A stretch of DNA of 64,000 bases from Lycorma delicatula. Taxonomy: Eukaryota; Arthropoda; Insecta; Hemiptera; Fulgoridae. The DNA is taken from contig NC_134465.1 of NCBI RefSeq assembly GCF_047948215.1, forward strand, positions 41,825,946 to 41,889,945. Direction: 5' to 3'. Position numbers and translations under genes: made by a program. Under the pieces are notes generated by a model. The model made no database searches and was not told where the DNA came from. It was given only the letters and a program-made list of their open reading frames with translations. Positions 11,991 to 23,239 of the stretch are shown in pieces; positions within the stretch are counted from its first letter, which is position 1; every line of letters starts with the position of its first letter.

Positions 11991-12926
11991 ATAGTGTATA
12001 AAACAGGTAGAGAGTTACAGAGCGTTGGAGATAATTTCATTTACAATTACCACCATCCCTACCTGTCAACCAATCCACTGCCATTTGGATCCGGTAATCG
12101 TTTGTTCGGGAAAGCTTAATATTGAATATAATTCAGTTATTCTCTATTAATATCATTGCTTTTAATAATATCACAGTTTGATGTCCGATGTAAAATATAA
12201 ACACATATATGTGTAGGTCAGTCTAAAATATTGCGCATCATGCATCTATGAAGAGAAGAGAGGAGGACGGGAAATAGATAGAAAGAGAGAGAGTTTATTG
12301 TGAGAGTATGTCTACAAAATCTGATTAGTGACAGATGATATTGTGCTTAACTCAAGCACTGAGCAAATTCCTGTTGTATCTATATGAGTGTTTTTGAAAC
12401 AGAAAACCAATTAGTTTATTAATTATCCATTGTGCACGAGTGTGTCTGTGTGTGTGCATACATACAATGAAACACTTTTAAAAACCTTTAAAATATGAGT
12501 ACTGATAGACGATCTATCGAAAATAACTTAATAAAAATATTACTATAATTTGATTAAAACAAATTTTGTATTTTAAAATTGTTTTAACTACTTTTTATAC
12601 GTTATGAACTTAAATAAACTTGATAAACTTTTATTAATTAACTTTATATTGGATTTATAAGCTATTTGCAAATTATTGACACCTACTGAATTCGTAACAT
12701 ATTTTCTTTTAATTTTTTTTTCACAATCGTTTATCACAATAAAAAAAATAATAAACAAAAACAAGTTGAAGTACATTATATCAGAATCGTTCAGATAATT
12801 CTCGGCCTGACATAAAAAGTTGGCTCGAGTATGATCAAATGACCATGATATTTATCAAGTATGATTTTTCAGTCGCTTGTTTGTAGCGATTAAATAGCAC
12901 AAACAAGTTTTGACGTTTTCTGAAAA
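11450..12926. other. AT-rich non-coding stretch
   Basis: No supported gene. Contains a microsatellite at 11957-11990 and a GA-rich patch near 12245-12290. ORFs at 11922-12119 and 12588-12776 are low complexity or unsupported. Confidence 0.45.
11957..11990. repeat. (TA)n(TG)n microsatellite
   Basis: Alternating AT passes into alternating GT, preceded at 11921 by a shorter GT/GC-rich tract. Confidence 0.9.
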
Positions 12927-13920
12927 ATGGATAAATTGATGTTCGATCTGTTATAAAGTACTTTGTTTTAAAAGGTTTAATCTCAGTGGATATACAAAAA
13001 AAAAAAAACAGTTAGATATTTCTTTAAAGGATTTTCGCTTCGTTTTCATTAGTAAAAAATCGGGCTGTTGAATTTAAACGCAATCGATCATGAACGCTCA
13101 GGATGCCCGAAAATTTTTACGATCGAAGAAATTTTCACAAAAAACAACAATACCGTGTTAAATGACGGTCGACTGAAGGTATATGAATTTTTTGACGTAA
13201 CAAACATCTTTATATACCATATCCGCTACATTTTATATGATGTTTAGGGTATGAAAAAATTTTCCGCTGGAAAAGGTGCCGCGTCTGTTAACGGTCAGCC
13301 GAAAATCCATTCCACTGAGTAATATTTGAGGGTGTTTAGACTTATTTTTAAACGCATTTCTTCTGATTTTTTTCAACGTTTAATAACATGAGATGAAACA
13401 AAGATTCACCACAGCCAGTCCAAACAGTGTGTGAGAGCTAGTAAAATTGTACCAAAGAAAGCGAAAACAATTCCAACTGCAGGAAAAGTCACTCCTACGG
13501 TTTTTTTTAAATATTCTGATGATGTGTTCGTAAATTAGATGGATAAATGCAGGGTCATTACTGTTGAGTATTATCCTTTATTTCTGGACCGATTAAAGGA
13601 TGCTATACGGGCTAAAGGTCCACATCTGGCCGAAAAAAAGTGCTTTCATTACGATAATGTTTCTACACTTACGTCTCGGATTGTTGCTGTTACATTCCAT
13701 GACCTCGGTTTGACGTATTTCCATATGGGCCGTATTTGACTCCCGGTGATTAATTTATTTTCCGAAATCTGAAGAAATGTCTCGCTGGATGAAGATACAT
13801 TTCAAATGATGATGTCAAAACTGAGACTACCGCTTATTTTGCAGAGTTAAACAAATCATATTCATATATGATATTGTAATGAAAATCAAAAAAAATTACA
13901 ATGAAATTGTAAACCGTACG
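12927..13920 (+). pseudogene. Old mariner transposase pseudogene (MAR-III)
   Basis: With several frame changes the plus strand reads through a whole mariner transposase: VRSVIKYFVLKG near 12942, then a diverged DHERSGCPKIFTIEE linker near 13090, NDGRLKVYEFFDV near 13160, KKAKTIPTAGKVTPTVFF near 13460-13510, LKDAIRAKGPHLAEKKC near 13590, and ETTAYFAEL near 13825. The HDN block is degenerate (FHYDNVSTLTS). The lineage differs from MAR-1/2: its linker motifs are those of irritans/mauritiana-type mariners. No inverted repeats are recognisable, so it is much older. Confidence 0.75.
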
Positions 13921-14179
13921 TTAAGAGTCTTGCAGATATCATTTCTTCTGCTCAAAAAACAAAAATTTCTGTAATATACTCGTAAATAAAAGTGTTTTTA
14001 ATAAAACTATACCGATATCAAAAAAAGTATATTACATTTCTATTATCAAAATTTTTTATTAATTTAGAATTTCGTTTAAAAAAAATACCGGTTAGATGTA
14101 TGTAATAGATAATAAACAATGTTTAAGCGTTCCACAATAAGCAAAAAATAGAAAAATTTGGGTTCACGTAAAAATGAAA

Positions 14180-15265
14180 GTTCTTCTGAAACTGTCTACA
14201 AGATGGATGACGCTTTTGTTACAATCGATCAAAAGTGCGAACAGTAAACATTTCTCAGCGCAGTTTGGATCTGTTTCAACGTAATCAAAAGTAACGTTTT
14301 CGTCATTTCATAACACTTAATGAAGACAGGACATATCATTATTGATAATAAACCGAGGAACACTCAAAACAATTAGATGCAGTTAAGGAACTCCAAAGAA
14401 GGTGAAATCTGAATGTTATCTACATAACTTTGTTCCTAAAATGCCGGAAAGAAAGACGAACTGGTCACTGTTAAAGAAATGTGGTGAGAATAAATATAAG
14501 GAAGAAGAAGTACAGGAACTAAGGAAGTAGAAGGAGAGGAAGTACAGGAATATGGTTTGCAAAGCTACTCAGTAGGTTCTTAGAACTCGTAGATGTACTA
14601 GGATGTACATCTGGTCGGAGAGCCCGAAATACACTTACGATCATGAATTATGCCAATTTTGCTGGGTCCTACATCATGTTGTGAGAAGGGAGAGGCGTTG
14701 TAACCGGTGTAATTCCGGCACTACAATCTGTACAGGCAGGTTGTGTCTGTCAGAAATTTCCCCTCCACCGGCAAGAAAAAAATAAAAAGCAAAAAATGTT
14801 TTCATCAACAAGAAAGTCTTTTGGAATACTCGTAGCATAATCTTCATCAAATTTCTGAATAATAATAAAACGATAATTGGGTAATATTTTGTATCATTGC
14901 TGGATCATGTAAATGAGGAAATAAAGTAAAAATTACTACATTTTTCGAAAAAGAAAGTTCTTTTTAATCAAGTCAGTGCATCAGTACACACCTCTACGGC
15001 TGACATTACGAAATTTTTCGTCATCTACTTAACTTGCCAGACTTAGCAACTTCGGACTATAATTTTATTTCCAAATTTGAGGAAGTAGCTTGATAAAAAG
15101 AAATTTACACGAAACGATAAAGTTACGATCGAAACTTCTGCTTGTTTTGAAGTTTTTGGATAAGTCATGTTTCAAGGATAGGATTTAAAACCTTGAGCAT
15201 CGTTGGATTAACGCTATAGTCTTGAAAGGTTGCTAAGAAATAAAAAAAAAGAAGATTTTCTGTAA
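14180..15265 (+). pseudogene. Old mariner transposase pseudogene with an internal insertion (MAR-IV)
   Basis: A second decayed mariner, tandem to the first. The first part (14180-14400) reads like the region before the first catalytic block, including SNVFVISxxLNEDRT. The second part (about 14750-15265) reads KVFWNTRSIIFI, LLDHVNEEIK, KKKVLFNQVSASVHTS, ILFPNLRK, FTRNDKVTIETSACFE and LEHRW. Between them about 340 bases do not fit a mariner and may be a later insertion. Stops and frame changes are frequent. Confidence 0.6.
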
Positions 15266-15289
15266 AATTGTTTCTTCTTTATTTTTTCC

Positions 15290-16786
15290 AGGATTTATCA
15301 AATGCCTCTAATCGTACGACGGTTTTATATCCTACCTATATTACAACACAATAAGAAAAATGCTGAAATCCTTGAAAAATTTGGTAACTGGTGTATTGTA
15401 TATTCAACCGCTAGAAAGTCGCAACTACGAAATTTAGACGTAATACATAATAACAGCGGTATTAGATATGCCACAGGCACTTTTCGTACAAGCCCCATGA
15501 CTATTTTAATGTTAGAAGCCGGAATAATGCCATTACATAATTGAAGAGAAATACTTTTATTAAGATATGAAGCAAATATATGAGCCTTTCCTACCCATAT
15601 AAACAATAAAACATCAATAATCCTTTGGCTGCATTATATGAACGTCGTGTTACCTATTCTAGACCAGCCGGAATACGATATCATGAATTAACAAGGAAAT
15701 ATGAAATCATTTTACTAAAAACACGTTGGCAATTTCTACGGTAGAAATACCGTCGTGGTTTTTACCAACTGTAAGCACAAGATCGGATCTCCCTTACGAA
15801 GAAATAAAACAGAAACCAGTATCGATCATCAAACAAGAATTTTCGTCAACCATCCGTAGTTATGAAGGATATATAAAAATTTATACTGATGGTTCAAAAT
15901 CAGAACATGGTGTTTCATGCTCCACATATATTAATGGAGAAGTCCATTCGCAGAAACTGTCAGATACGGCAAGCGTTTATACCGCTGAGTTCATCGCTAA
16001 ACAGGAAGTTCTTCGCTACGGAGAAAATTTCTGCGAAAAGAGAGCACTCAAATATTCCGACTCGTTAAGCGCACCAACTGCTATTTGGAACAAGAGCGTT
16101 AAGAACGTCCTTATTGCAAACATCTTGTCCGTTCTGTATGTTTTAAATCGATGAGGACAGCGATATGTATCTGCACAGACTCCATGGCATGCTGGTCCCA
16201 GGAAACGAAAGCGTAGACGAAGCTGCCAGAACGGCAACAGTTTTTGATAATATGGATATAATTCCTGTTCGGGTGGCAGATGTTAAAAATTATCTAACCG
16301 ACACTATAAAAAACATGTGGAGTAATGAATGAAGAAGGTTAAATGCGATTAAAACTTTTCCATATAAGTGGAAGACCGATGTGAAACCGACTCGTCGAGA
16401 ACAAGTTGTGGTGGTCAGACTCAGAATCGGTCACATACGAATAACAAATTCATATTTGTTAACCGGCAAAGAAAAATCGATGTGTAGTGTACGTAATAAA
16501 CAGCTTAAAAACAAGCATCTACTCGAAGAATGTATTATGTATGATGACCTCAGAGAGAGATACGATCTAATAAATAATACTCCTGCTGATTTGGAAAACG
16601 GTAAAGAAGAAAAGATAGTTGCGTATCTATACGCCAGTGAACTATTAGCAAGTCTGTGAAACGTTTAGGTAGATTTCAGAAGAAAGCTACCTATTGTAAT
16701 GGGTACCATGATTCGACTTACGGAAAATTTCGACATGTCTTCGCGTTTCACATCTACCAGACCACAAAACCACAGTCAGTTCAAAA

Positions 16787-16789
<3 letters not shown>
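15290..16789 (+). pseudogene. Non-LTR retrotransposon with RNase H domain (I/R1-type), 3' part
   Basis: 15302-15544 encodes an RT C-terminal segment with RKSQLRNLDVIHNNSGIRYA, TGTFRTSP and LEAGIMPLHN. 15726-16154 encodes an RNase H domain with IYTDGSK (about 15879-15899), VYTAEFIAKQEVL and YSDSLSAPTAI, matching the catalytic D, E and D positions of RNase H. 16381-16659 gives RLRIGHIRITNSYLLTGKE and a diverged cysteine knuckle ending in a stop. RT plus RNase H in this order is typical of I, R1 and related clades. Frame changes and stops separate the pieces. The 3' UTR runs into an (AT)n tract at 16790, which may be the element's repetitive tail. Confidence 0.85.

Positions 16790-16822
<33 letters not shown>
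16790..16822. repeat. (AT)n microsatellite
   Basis: 33 bases of alternating AT directly after the non-LTR 3' UTR. Confidence 0.95.
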
Positions 16823-16824
<2 letters not shown>

Positions 16825-16829
16825 TTCTT

Positions 16830-18707
16830 GTGGTCACGATAACTGCCGTAGAATTTGCGCCAATCACTTTCAAATTGATAAATAGAATATGATGATCCAA
16901 AATCTCGGTCGAGTTCGTTAATGGGCAAAATAAATCGTGGTGGTGGAAATGGGGGGCTTTTTCTAAAAAATAAAATGTCGCTATAACTTTCTTATTAAGT
17001 AAAATATCGAATTCGTTTAAAGTTCATATTATTTTTTGGATAGTGTCTAAAACTTATCCGAGTAAAGTTTTTTGATATCACCAAACATTGACCATGGAGT
17101 GGAAAAAATGGGGTTCCGAAGACAGAATAATCATATCTCCCTTAATAGGCACAGTATCAAATCGGTTTAAAGTGGTTGTTAGTCGTCTAAACATTACCTA
17201 AAACTTTTGTCTGAAACATTTTTGATATGATCAACCCTTACGGCAAGGAATGATCAAAATTTTTCTGGAATTGAAAGAAGATGGGGCTTGTCGTATGCTA
17301 AACATATGAAATTTTTTCACTTGCAACCATTGCCGTATTGAGTAAATTTGAAATTTTTCCTTAACTTTAAGGGGAAATCTTTTTTATCCCCTATTTAGCA
17401 CCTGTGAAATCTATCTTCGCCTTCCGGCGTGCCGAAAGGGATTTTTTCGCTTAAGAGTTGTCTATACGAAGTAGTTTATGTACGTACATGGATTTTATTT
17501 AGACATCTAGTATTATGAAGACTTCAGATTTTATATTTATTTATTTTTATGGTGTTTATTTTTGTGTTTTACTTAAATTTCAGGGCTCTTTACACCCTGA
17601 AAATGTTATTAGTGTTCTGGTATAAGTGTGTTTATTTAGGGGGTGCTCTCTAGTATATTTTTTAAATTATTTATTTAAAAATTTCTTTAAAACTTTTAAC
17701 GAAAATAAATTTAACGTATTAGGTATTTATGTTTCTGATAACAGTACTGTAACATTAGCTGCAAAGAGCGTAAAATCTCCCTCAAAAATTAATTTATGGA
17801 TAAAAATTCCCAGTTTAGTTGTTGAATTATCGAAAAAATTTGTTTTTAAAAAAGGAAACTGAAAAAGTAGGTAAAAAACTAATTCCTTCCTCCCACCGAT
17901 GATTTATACTGAAAAAAATGATACGATAAAAAATTAAAGGAAACACGCATTATCAAAAATCAGTTAGTCACGATATACAGAGATGACATCAAAATATCAT
18001 AAAGGGGGATTGAACGAATCGTACATTCGTAATAAACATATGGTGTCGGTGTAATAGAGAGAATCGATCGATGTAACACGACATAGAAGGGGTCGAAATT
18101 TAGGTCCGCTATTTTTTATCACTATCTACCGCAGCAGGGATGGACTGTATGAGACTTTATATAGAAATCGGTTCCCATCCAAAATAATCCTTAGGGATAT
18201 TTTTAATCATCCCTTAGGAATTTATCAAACAACAACACCCACAGTCTCTGAGAAAGCAATGCCATCAAACGTTGACGTGTTATGAGTTTACCAATAAAAT
18301 ATGATAGTGTCTATTTCTATATGTAATTGCATGTATCGAGAGTGAATAGGTCGTTGAACGGGGGAAAAGAGAGAGAGAGAAATATACCCAAAAGACATAC
18401 AATTGATGTTTAATATAACCAAGTACTATAGAGTCAACATTTCTTCACCCTTACTTACATTATGTCAGTGCTTTTAAGGGTAGATTTTTATTATTATTAT
18501 TTATTGTAAGTTACATTTAGAAATAACTGTGGTATCATTTCAGTAAATGGTTTCTCACGCAACGGGTTCATTGCGTATTACGTAACGTTTACTTCTGGAC
18601 TTTCAATAACTTTCTCATGCGTCATACTAACCTCAATATTTATAGATCTGTTAATAAATTTATTATAATTCATTTTCAATCTTTACGTTAATTAAATTAA
18701 TTTTTAC
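16830..18707. other. Non-coding stretch, probably old repeats
   Basis: No gene supported. 16900-17450 has the texture of an old non-autonomous repeat (phrases such as CTATAACTTTCTTATTAAG), but no second copy is in the window. The ORF at 17626-17862 has no recognisable domain. 18360-18385 has a short GA run. Confidence 0.35.
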
Positions 18708-19121
18708 ATTTCCGTCCAGGTAGCGCTATAGCAAGCTATAAATCTAGATTGAAAGAAATTGTGAGGTGAAAATTAAATAAATGAATAATATTTAACGTGT
18801 AAAAACCTAACTCGGTTTGGTTGGGTGTCGAACTCGATTGCCCGGTTGATTCGATACCGATGCGTTAAGCCTCGCTGCCTCGATCTGCCAACCGTACAAT
18901 CGAAATTTTTCTATGTAAGTTGTGAAATTACATCATTTTAGTTAGTGCCGACCGTCACCGCTTGTACCGTCACACTTGCGCGAATTATATACGGTATGCG
19001 CGCGCGCTTTGGTTAGAATCATTGAATTAGTATTAAAAAAAATATTATATTTAAATAAAATGATAAATATTTTTAATTAAGTTGTGTGTTATAAGACTTT
19101 CCCGCGTGACGGGAAAGTCCT
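18708..19121 (-). repeat. Repeat family X, internally deleted copy (X1)
   Basis: Orientation is defined by the tRNA-like module. One terminus (TTCCGTCCAGGTAGCGCTAT at 18711) joins directly to the tRNA-like part, skipping about 500 bases present in X3 and X4. The other terminus is a hairpin at 19095-19119: GACTTTCCCG, loop CGTGA, CGGGAAAGTC. The tRNA-like module is at about 18800-18900, with a box-B-like GGTGTCGAACTCG in reverse. Confidence 0.75.
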
Positions 19122-19814
19122 ACAACTATATTGTCAACTATTTTCTTCTTTAATAATATCTTTAATTGACAATTTTGTCTCCAAAAGGGGTTAGGGTCTT
19201 GATCTATGGCTTAAAATCTTCCCTGCAATAACAGGAATACATCCTGAAAATTTGAAAGCACTCGATCGGTTGGTTCTCGCGTGATGCTCTTGCGAACAAA
19301 CAAACAAACCAACAAAGAGAAAAAGAGGCAAACTTCGCCTTTATCAACATATATGTAGTTTAATTAAACAAAATGATCCGCTATCGGGCAGAAAGACTGG
19401 AAAATATACTATAGCCTGAATTTGATTTTCATAAATTAAAAAAAAAATAAAATAATGATATGTTTAAATCACTTCAATAAATTTATACACATTTTTTTTA
19501 TAAATTTAAAATTTTCATTGTTATGTAATCAGATGTATGTTAACAATGATGCATAACACACTGGTTCAATTTTTATTAATGAATTAAGTGTTTTGAGATA
19601 AAGCAACAAATTTTTGTTTGATGCTTTCATGATTTTTATGAATTCTCTATTGAAATAAATCTATTTAATATCCTAACGAATTACTTTATTCTTACTTTCA
19701 ATCGAATGGATTTAATGTAAATGTTAACATTAATGTAATGTTAACTTCAAGAATTTAAAAATATTGTGCGTTTAAAACGTATTTTAACTTGCTTATAAAA
19801 AAAAAATCAGTTGT
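19122..19814. other. Spacer between two head-to-head X copies
   Basis: 693 bases, AT-rich, no ORF. Contains ATCCTGAAAATTTGAAAGCA and a CAAACAAACAAAC run typical of repeat tails. It is bordered on both sides by the same hairpin in opposite orientation. Confidence 0.5.
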
Positions 19815-20620
19815 AGGACTTTCCCATCACGCGGGAAAGTCCTGTACACACATAAGTTAATTTAAAATATTTATCATTTCATTTAAATATAATATTTTTT
19901 TCGTTTATTTAATTCAATGATTTTAACTAAAGCGCGCGCGTATTCAATTCGTACGGATGTGGCAGTACTAGCGGCTACGATCGGCACTAACTAATATAAT
20001 TTTACAACTTAAAGAGAACAAATTTCGCTCGTACGGTTAGCAAACTGGTGTAGCCACGAGACTTAACGCACCTTGTACCGAGTCGACCGGGCGATGTCAA
20101 GTTCAAGACCCGGCCAGACCGAGTTAATTTTTTACACTTAAAATATTATTAATTTATTTAATTCTACCGCTCACCTGTAATGTCATAACATAGCAAACGA
20201 CTACAATAGAATTTTTTGTGGCGAGGATGCGATTTTGCAAAAATGGTTTTTGAAAATATCGTTATTTTTAAATAACGAATGTAGCTAAGAAAAATACGAT
20301 TTTAATTAGGTAAAATTTCGAGATACTGAAAGTTATCTTGTTCTACAAGATACAAGATACAAGTTGACTTAAGTTGAAATTTTAATGGCATTAATACTCC
20401 CTACATTGAAGTAATCTGACTAAGTTTGATCAAAATCGGTACAGCAGTTCTGGAGATGTAAGGTGATTTAGAGGTCGAGACCGAACACACACATGTCCAT
20501 ATGAACATTAACATCCGGAAAATTTATATTCTGTTTTTTGGGTTCCTTAGGTGTTGAAACGTGAAGATCCGGTGAAAACCGTATATCCCCAAATTGGACC
20601 GATTACAATTTCTTTCCAGT
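19815..20620 (+). repeat. Repeat family X (X2)
   Basis: Starts with a perfect 11-bp hairpin: AGGACTTTCCC, loop ATCACGC, GGGAAAGTCCT (19815-19843). It continues with the AT-rich arm, the tRNA-like module (about 20030-20125, GTTCAAGACCCGGCC), and the downstream body (GATCAAAATCGGTACAGCAG near 20429; AAATTGGACCGATTACAAT near 20590). The distal terminal hairpin seen in X4 is missing. Confidence 0.8.
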
Positions 20621-20639
20621 AATTTTTATAACACTATGT

Positions 20640-21654
20640 ATTCTAAGAATTCAAAGCCTATCTGTAGTTAACTCAGTATTATTTTGAAAGTTCTCCACTT
20701 ACGGGACTTTAATTCTACAAATATAGTATTTTTAAAATATTCCTGTGTAGGAAGGTCTCTTTATGTATCGCAAAATTTAAACAATTTATCCTAATAATGT
20801 ATTACATTTTTTCGTTATCATTATGATGAAGCTTTTTTGTCTCTGCTTTAAATTTGTGCGTACTTTTTGACGCATTAGCCTGTAAATTTTTGTTGTATTA
20901 TAAATTTAAAATCTAAGGTTAAGACTAATCTTGCTCTCTTGTAGAAATTTGCTTTTTAGAAAAGATTTGTAGTACAGAAAATTTGTAATTTAAATTTCGA
21001 GTTTAAATTTAAATTATAAAAAGATTACATAAATCTATTGAAATATCCACTAGTACTTTTGAATAACTTATGTAACAATTATTTTGCAAAAATTTAGCTC
21101 TGAATTTTTTAACGGTTTTTAATTTTTAAAGACTAAATTTAATTTTGATAATTTCCTTTTTCATCGGGGAATTTTTATATAATCATCGAAAAATAGTTCG
21201 TTTTTTATCTGATTTAAAAAAAAAACAAGATTCTCATTTTGATCAGCAATTCTTTTTTATGTATGTTTGAACTTATTTTTCAACAAGTTTTAAATCTGAT
21301 AAAAATTAAAAAAAACCCGTATCCAAAAAAAAAGAAAGAATGTCCGGCCCGTGCAAATCATTACACGGTAGTATCATATCGAAGTGCTAGCCTCTAAATT
21401 TCTGACCATTGCCATTCGATGCGTGAAGGCTTTTTGCCAATATGAGTCGGTTAAAATATTTAACTTTGTTAAAATACTAATGAAATATAAACTTCCCGCT
21501 GCCTATATCTTGAAAATGACGTTGTTCATTTCATTCGACGAATTGATTTTGCTGCGTAATTTGTATATAGTATCATTTATTTTTCAAATTTATTTAAAAA
21601 TATATATATAATCTATGACACTCCCGATAACGTAAGGATTCAAACGCGAGGTAA
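20640..21654. other. AT-rich non-coding stretch
   Basis: No gene or recognised repeat; the ORF at 21384-21611 lacks any domain and has host-background composition. Confidence 0.4.
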
Positions 21655-21850
21655 TATGTCTTTTTTCTGTTTTAGCCTCCGGAACCAGCGTAAGGTATTA
21701 ATTCAGAGGATGATATGTATGAATGTAAATGAAGTGTAGTCTTGTACAGTCTCAGGTTGACAGTTCCTGAAATGTGTGGTTAATTAAAACCAAACCGCTA
21801 AAGAACCCTTGTATTCACAAACTAGTATTCAAATCCTTATAAAAAAAACT
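21655..21850 (-). repeat. SINE-A, 3' body without the tRNA head
   Basis: Reverse-strand SINE-A body: GTTTTAGCCTCCGGAACCAG, TTAATTCAGAGGATGATATG, AGTGTAGTCTTGTACAGTCT, ATGTGTGGTTAATT. The tRNA-related head present in the copies at 25927-26216 and 47560-47858 is absent. Confidence 0.75.
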
Positions 21851-22172
21851 GGGGTGAAACATGTAAATCGGTTCAGCCGTTGATCCGCTACGGTGAAACA
21901 TACATATTTGTACATTCATCCTAAATACATTATACTCCTTTTTGGGCAGTCGTGTAATAAATTGGCCGATTTCGATGATTCTTTTATTTTTATTTTTTTA
22001 ATTTTGTAAAGGAAGAATTCATTATAAGTTTCTTTGAGAAAACTCAAGAGAATAACGTTTGTAACTAAAATCCATAGATTGTTTACAATCTATTTAAATT
22101 ATTTAAAGGTAATTTTTTAATTTATTTGTCGTCACCACAAGTTTATATTTCATATATAAACAACAGGTTTTT

Positions 22173-22820
22173 ACTTCCTTGTACGAAGTAAAGGAAGTAT
22201 TGTGACTGCGAAAGATTACGTTTTCAGATATCAACCATTCCTGAACCATTTGACCATTCCTGAAACCACTTTTAGCTAGTTTCGGCGTGATGTCTGTATG
22301 TATGTACGTACGTATCTCGCATAACTCACAAACTATTACCAGTAGTATGTTGGATTTTTCTATTTAGGACATCTATTTGTGCACCTCCCCTTTTTATTAC
22401 AATCGATTGCACCAAAAGTGTTCAAAAAACCCCAAAATCAAAACATGTTTGGATTTTGGACTTTTTCTTAACTATAGTTATAAGCCCTCATTGAGAGCTT
22501 TTTAACGATATATCACAAGTGGTACTTATTTTCATTGGTTCCAGAGTTACAGCCAAATAAATCTTAGGGCAAAGCATATCTGTTCGAATCAGACATCATC
22601 TCCTTTTTATTAATTTTTTTTAAAATTAAATTATATTGATTTATTAATAAGTATTAACCTCCCATTGTAAAAGAATATTTACGATGAATAATAATTCAAT
22701 AACAAAAAAAAGAGAAAATATCAGAAGTTTTTAATGAAATAAAATTTTATGTAATTTTCATTTAAAAAAAAAATGTGTAAATGTAATTTAATAGACGTAC
22801 AAGGAAGTTGTTTACATCAG
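22173..22820 (+). repeat. Repeat family Y, full-length copy (Y1)
   Basis: The left end ACTTCCTTGTAC reappears inverted near the right end (GTACAAGGAAGT, 22797-22808), giving 12-bp terminal inverted repeats. The left end also folds on itself: ACTTCCTT at 22173-22180 pairs with AAGGAAGT at 22191-22198. Interior landmarks shared with Y2 and Y3 include TTCGGCGTGATGTCTGTATG, TATCTCGCATAACTCA and GTGGTACTTATTTTCAT. No ORF. The 3' hairpin is degraded here. Confidence 0.85.
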
Positions 22821-22844
22821 ATTTTTTATATAAAACAACATGTC

Positions 22845-23040
22845 TTTCTTTTTTTCTGTTTAGCCTTCGGAACTACCGCAAGGTATTACTTCAGAGGATG
22901 AATGAGGATGATATGTATGAGTGTAAGGGAAGTGTAGTCTTTTACAGTGTCAGATCAACCGTTCCTGAGATGTGTGGTTAATTGAAACCCAACCACCAAA
23001 GAACACCGGTATCCATGATCTATTTTTCAAATCCATATAA
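22845..23040 (-). repeat. SINE-A, 3' body without the tRNA head
   Basis: Same body as the other copies: TAGCCTTCGGAACTACCGCA, TATTACTTCAGAGGATGAAT, GAGATGTGTGGTTAATTGAA, CCAACCACCAAAGAACACCG. It stops before the tRNA-like head. Confidence 0.8.
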
Positions 23041-23239
23041 AAGTACAAAACAATATATCGTGAGCGATACATAATCAACGCCCAGCAAAATCTAGTAAAC
23101 GCGAATTGATGATAATAATGTACACTTTCTTGTTACGGTATAAGTGCACATTAAGATAGGATATTTTTTGACATTCCGAGTTTAAGGGTTAAAATAGAAT
23201 AACAATGAAATTTATTAATTTTTTTTTTTTTTTAATTTT

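Noticed and set aside
13539..13739. Small intact gene (66 residues)
   Set aside because: It reads as the middle of a decayed mariner transposase.
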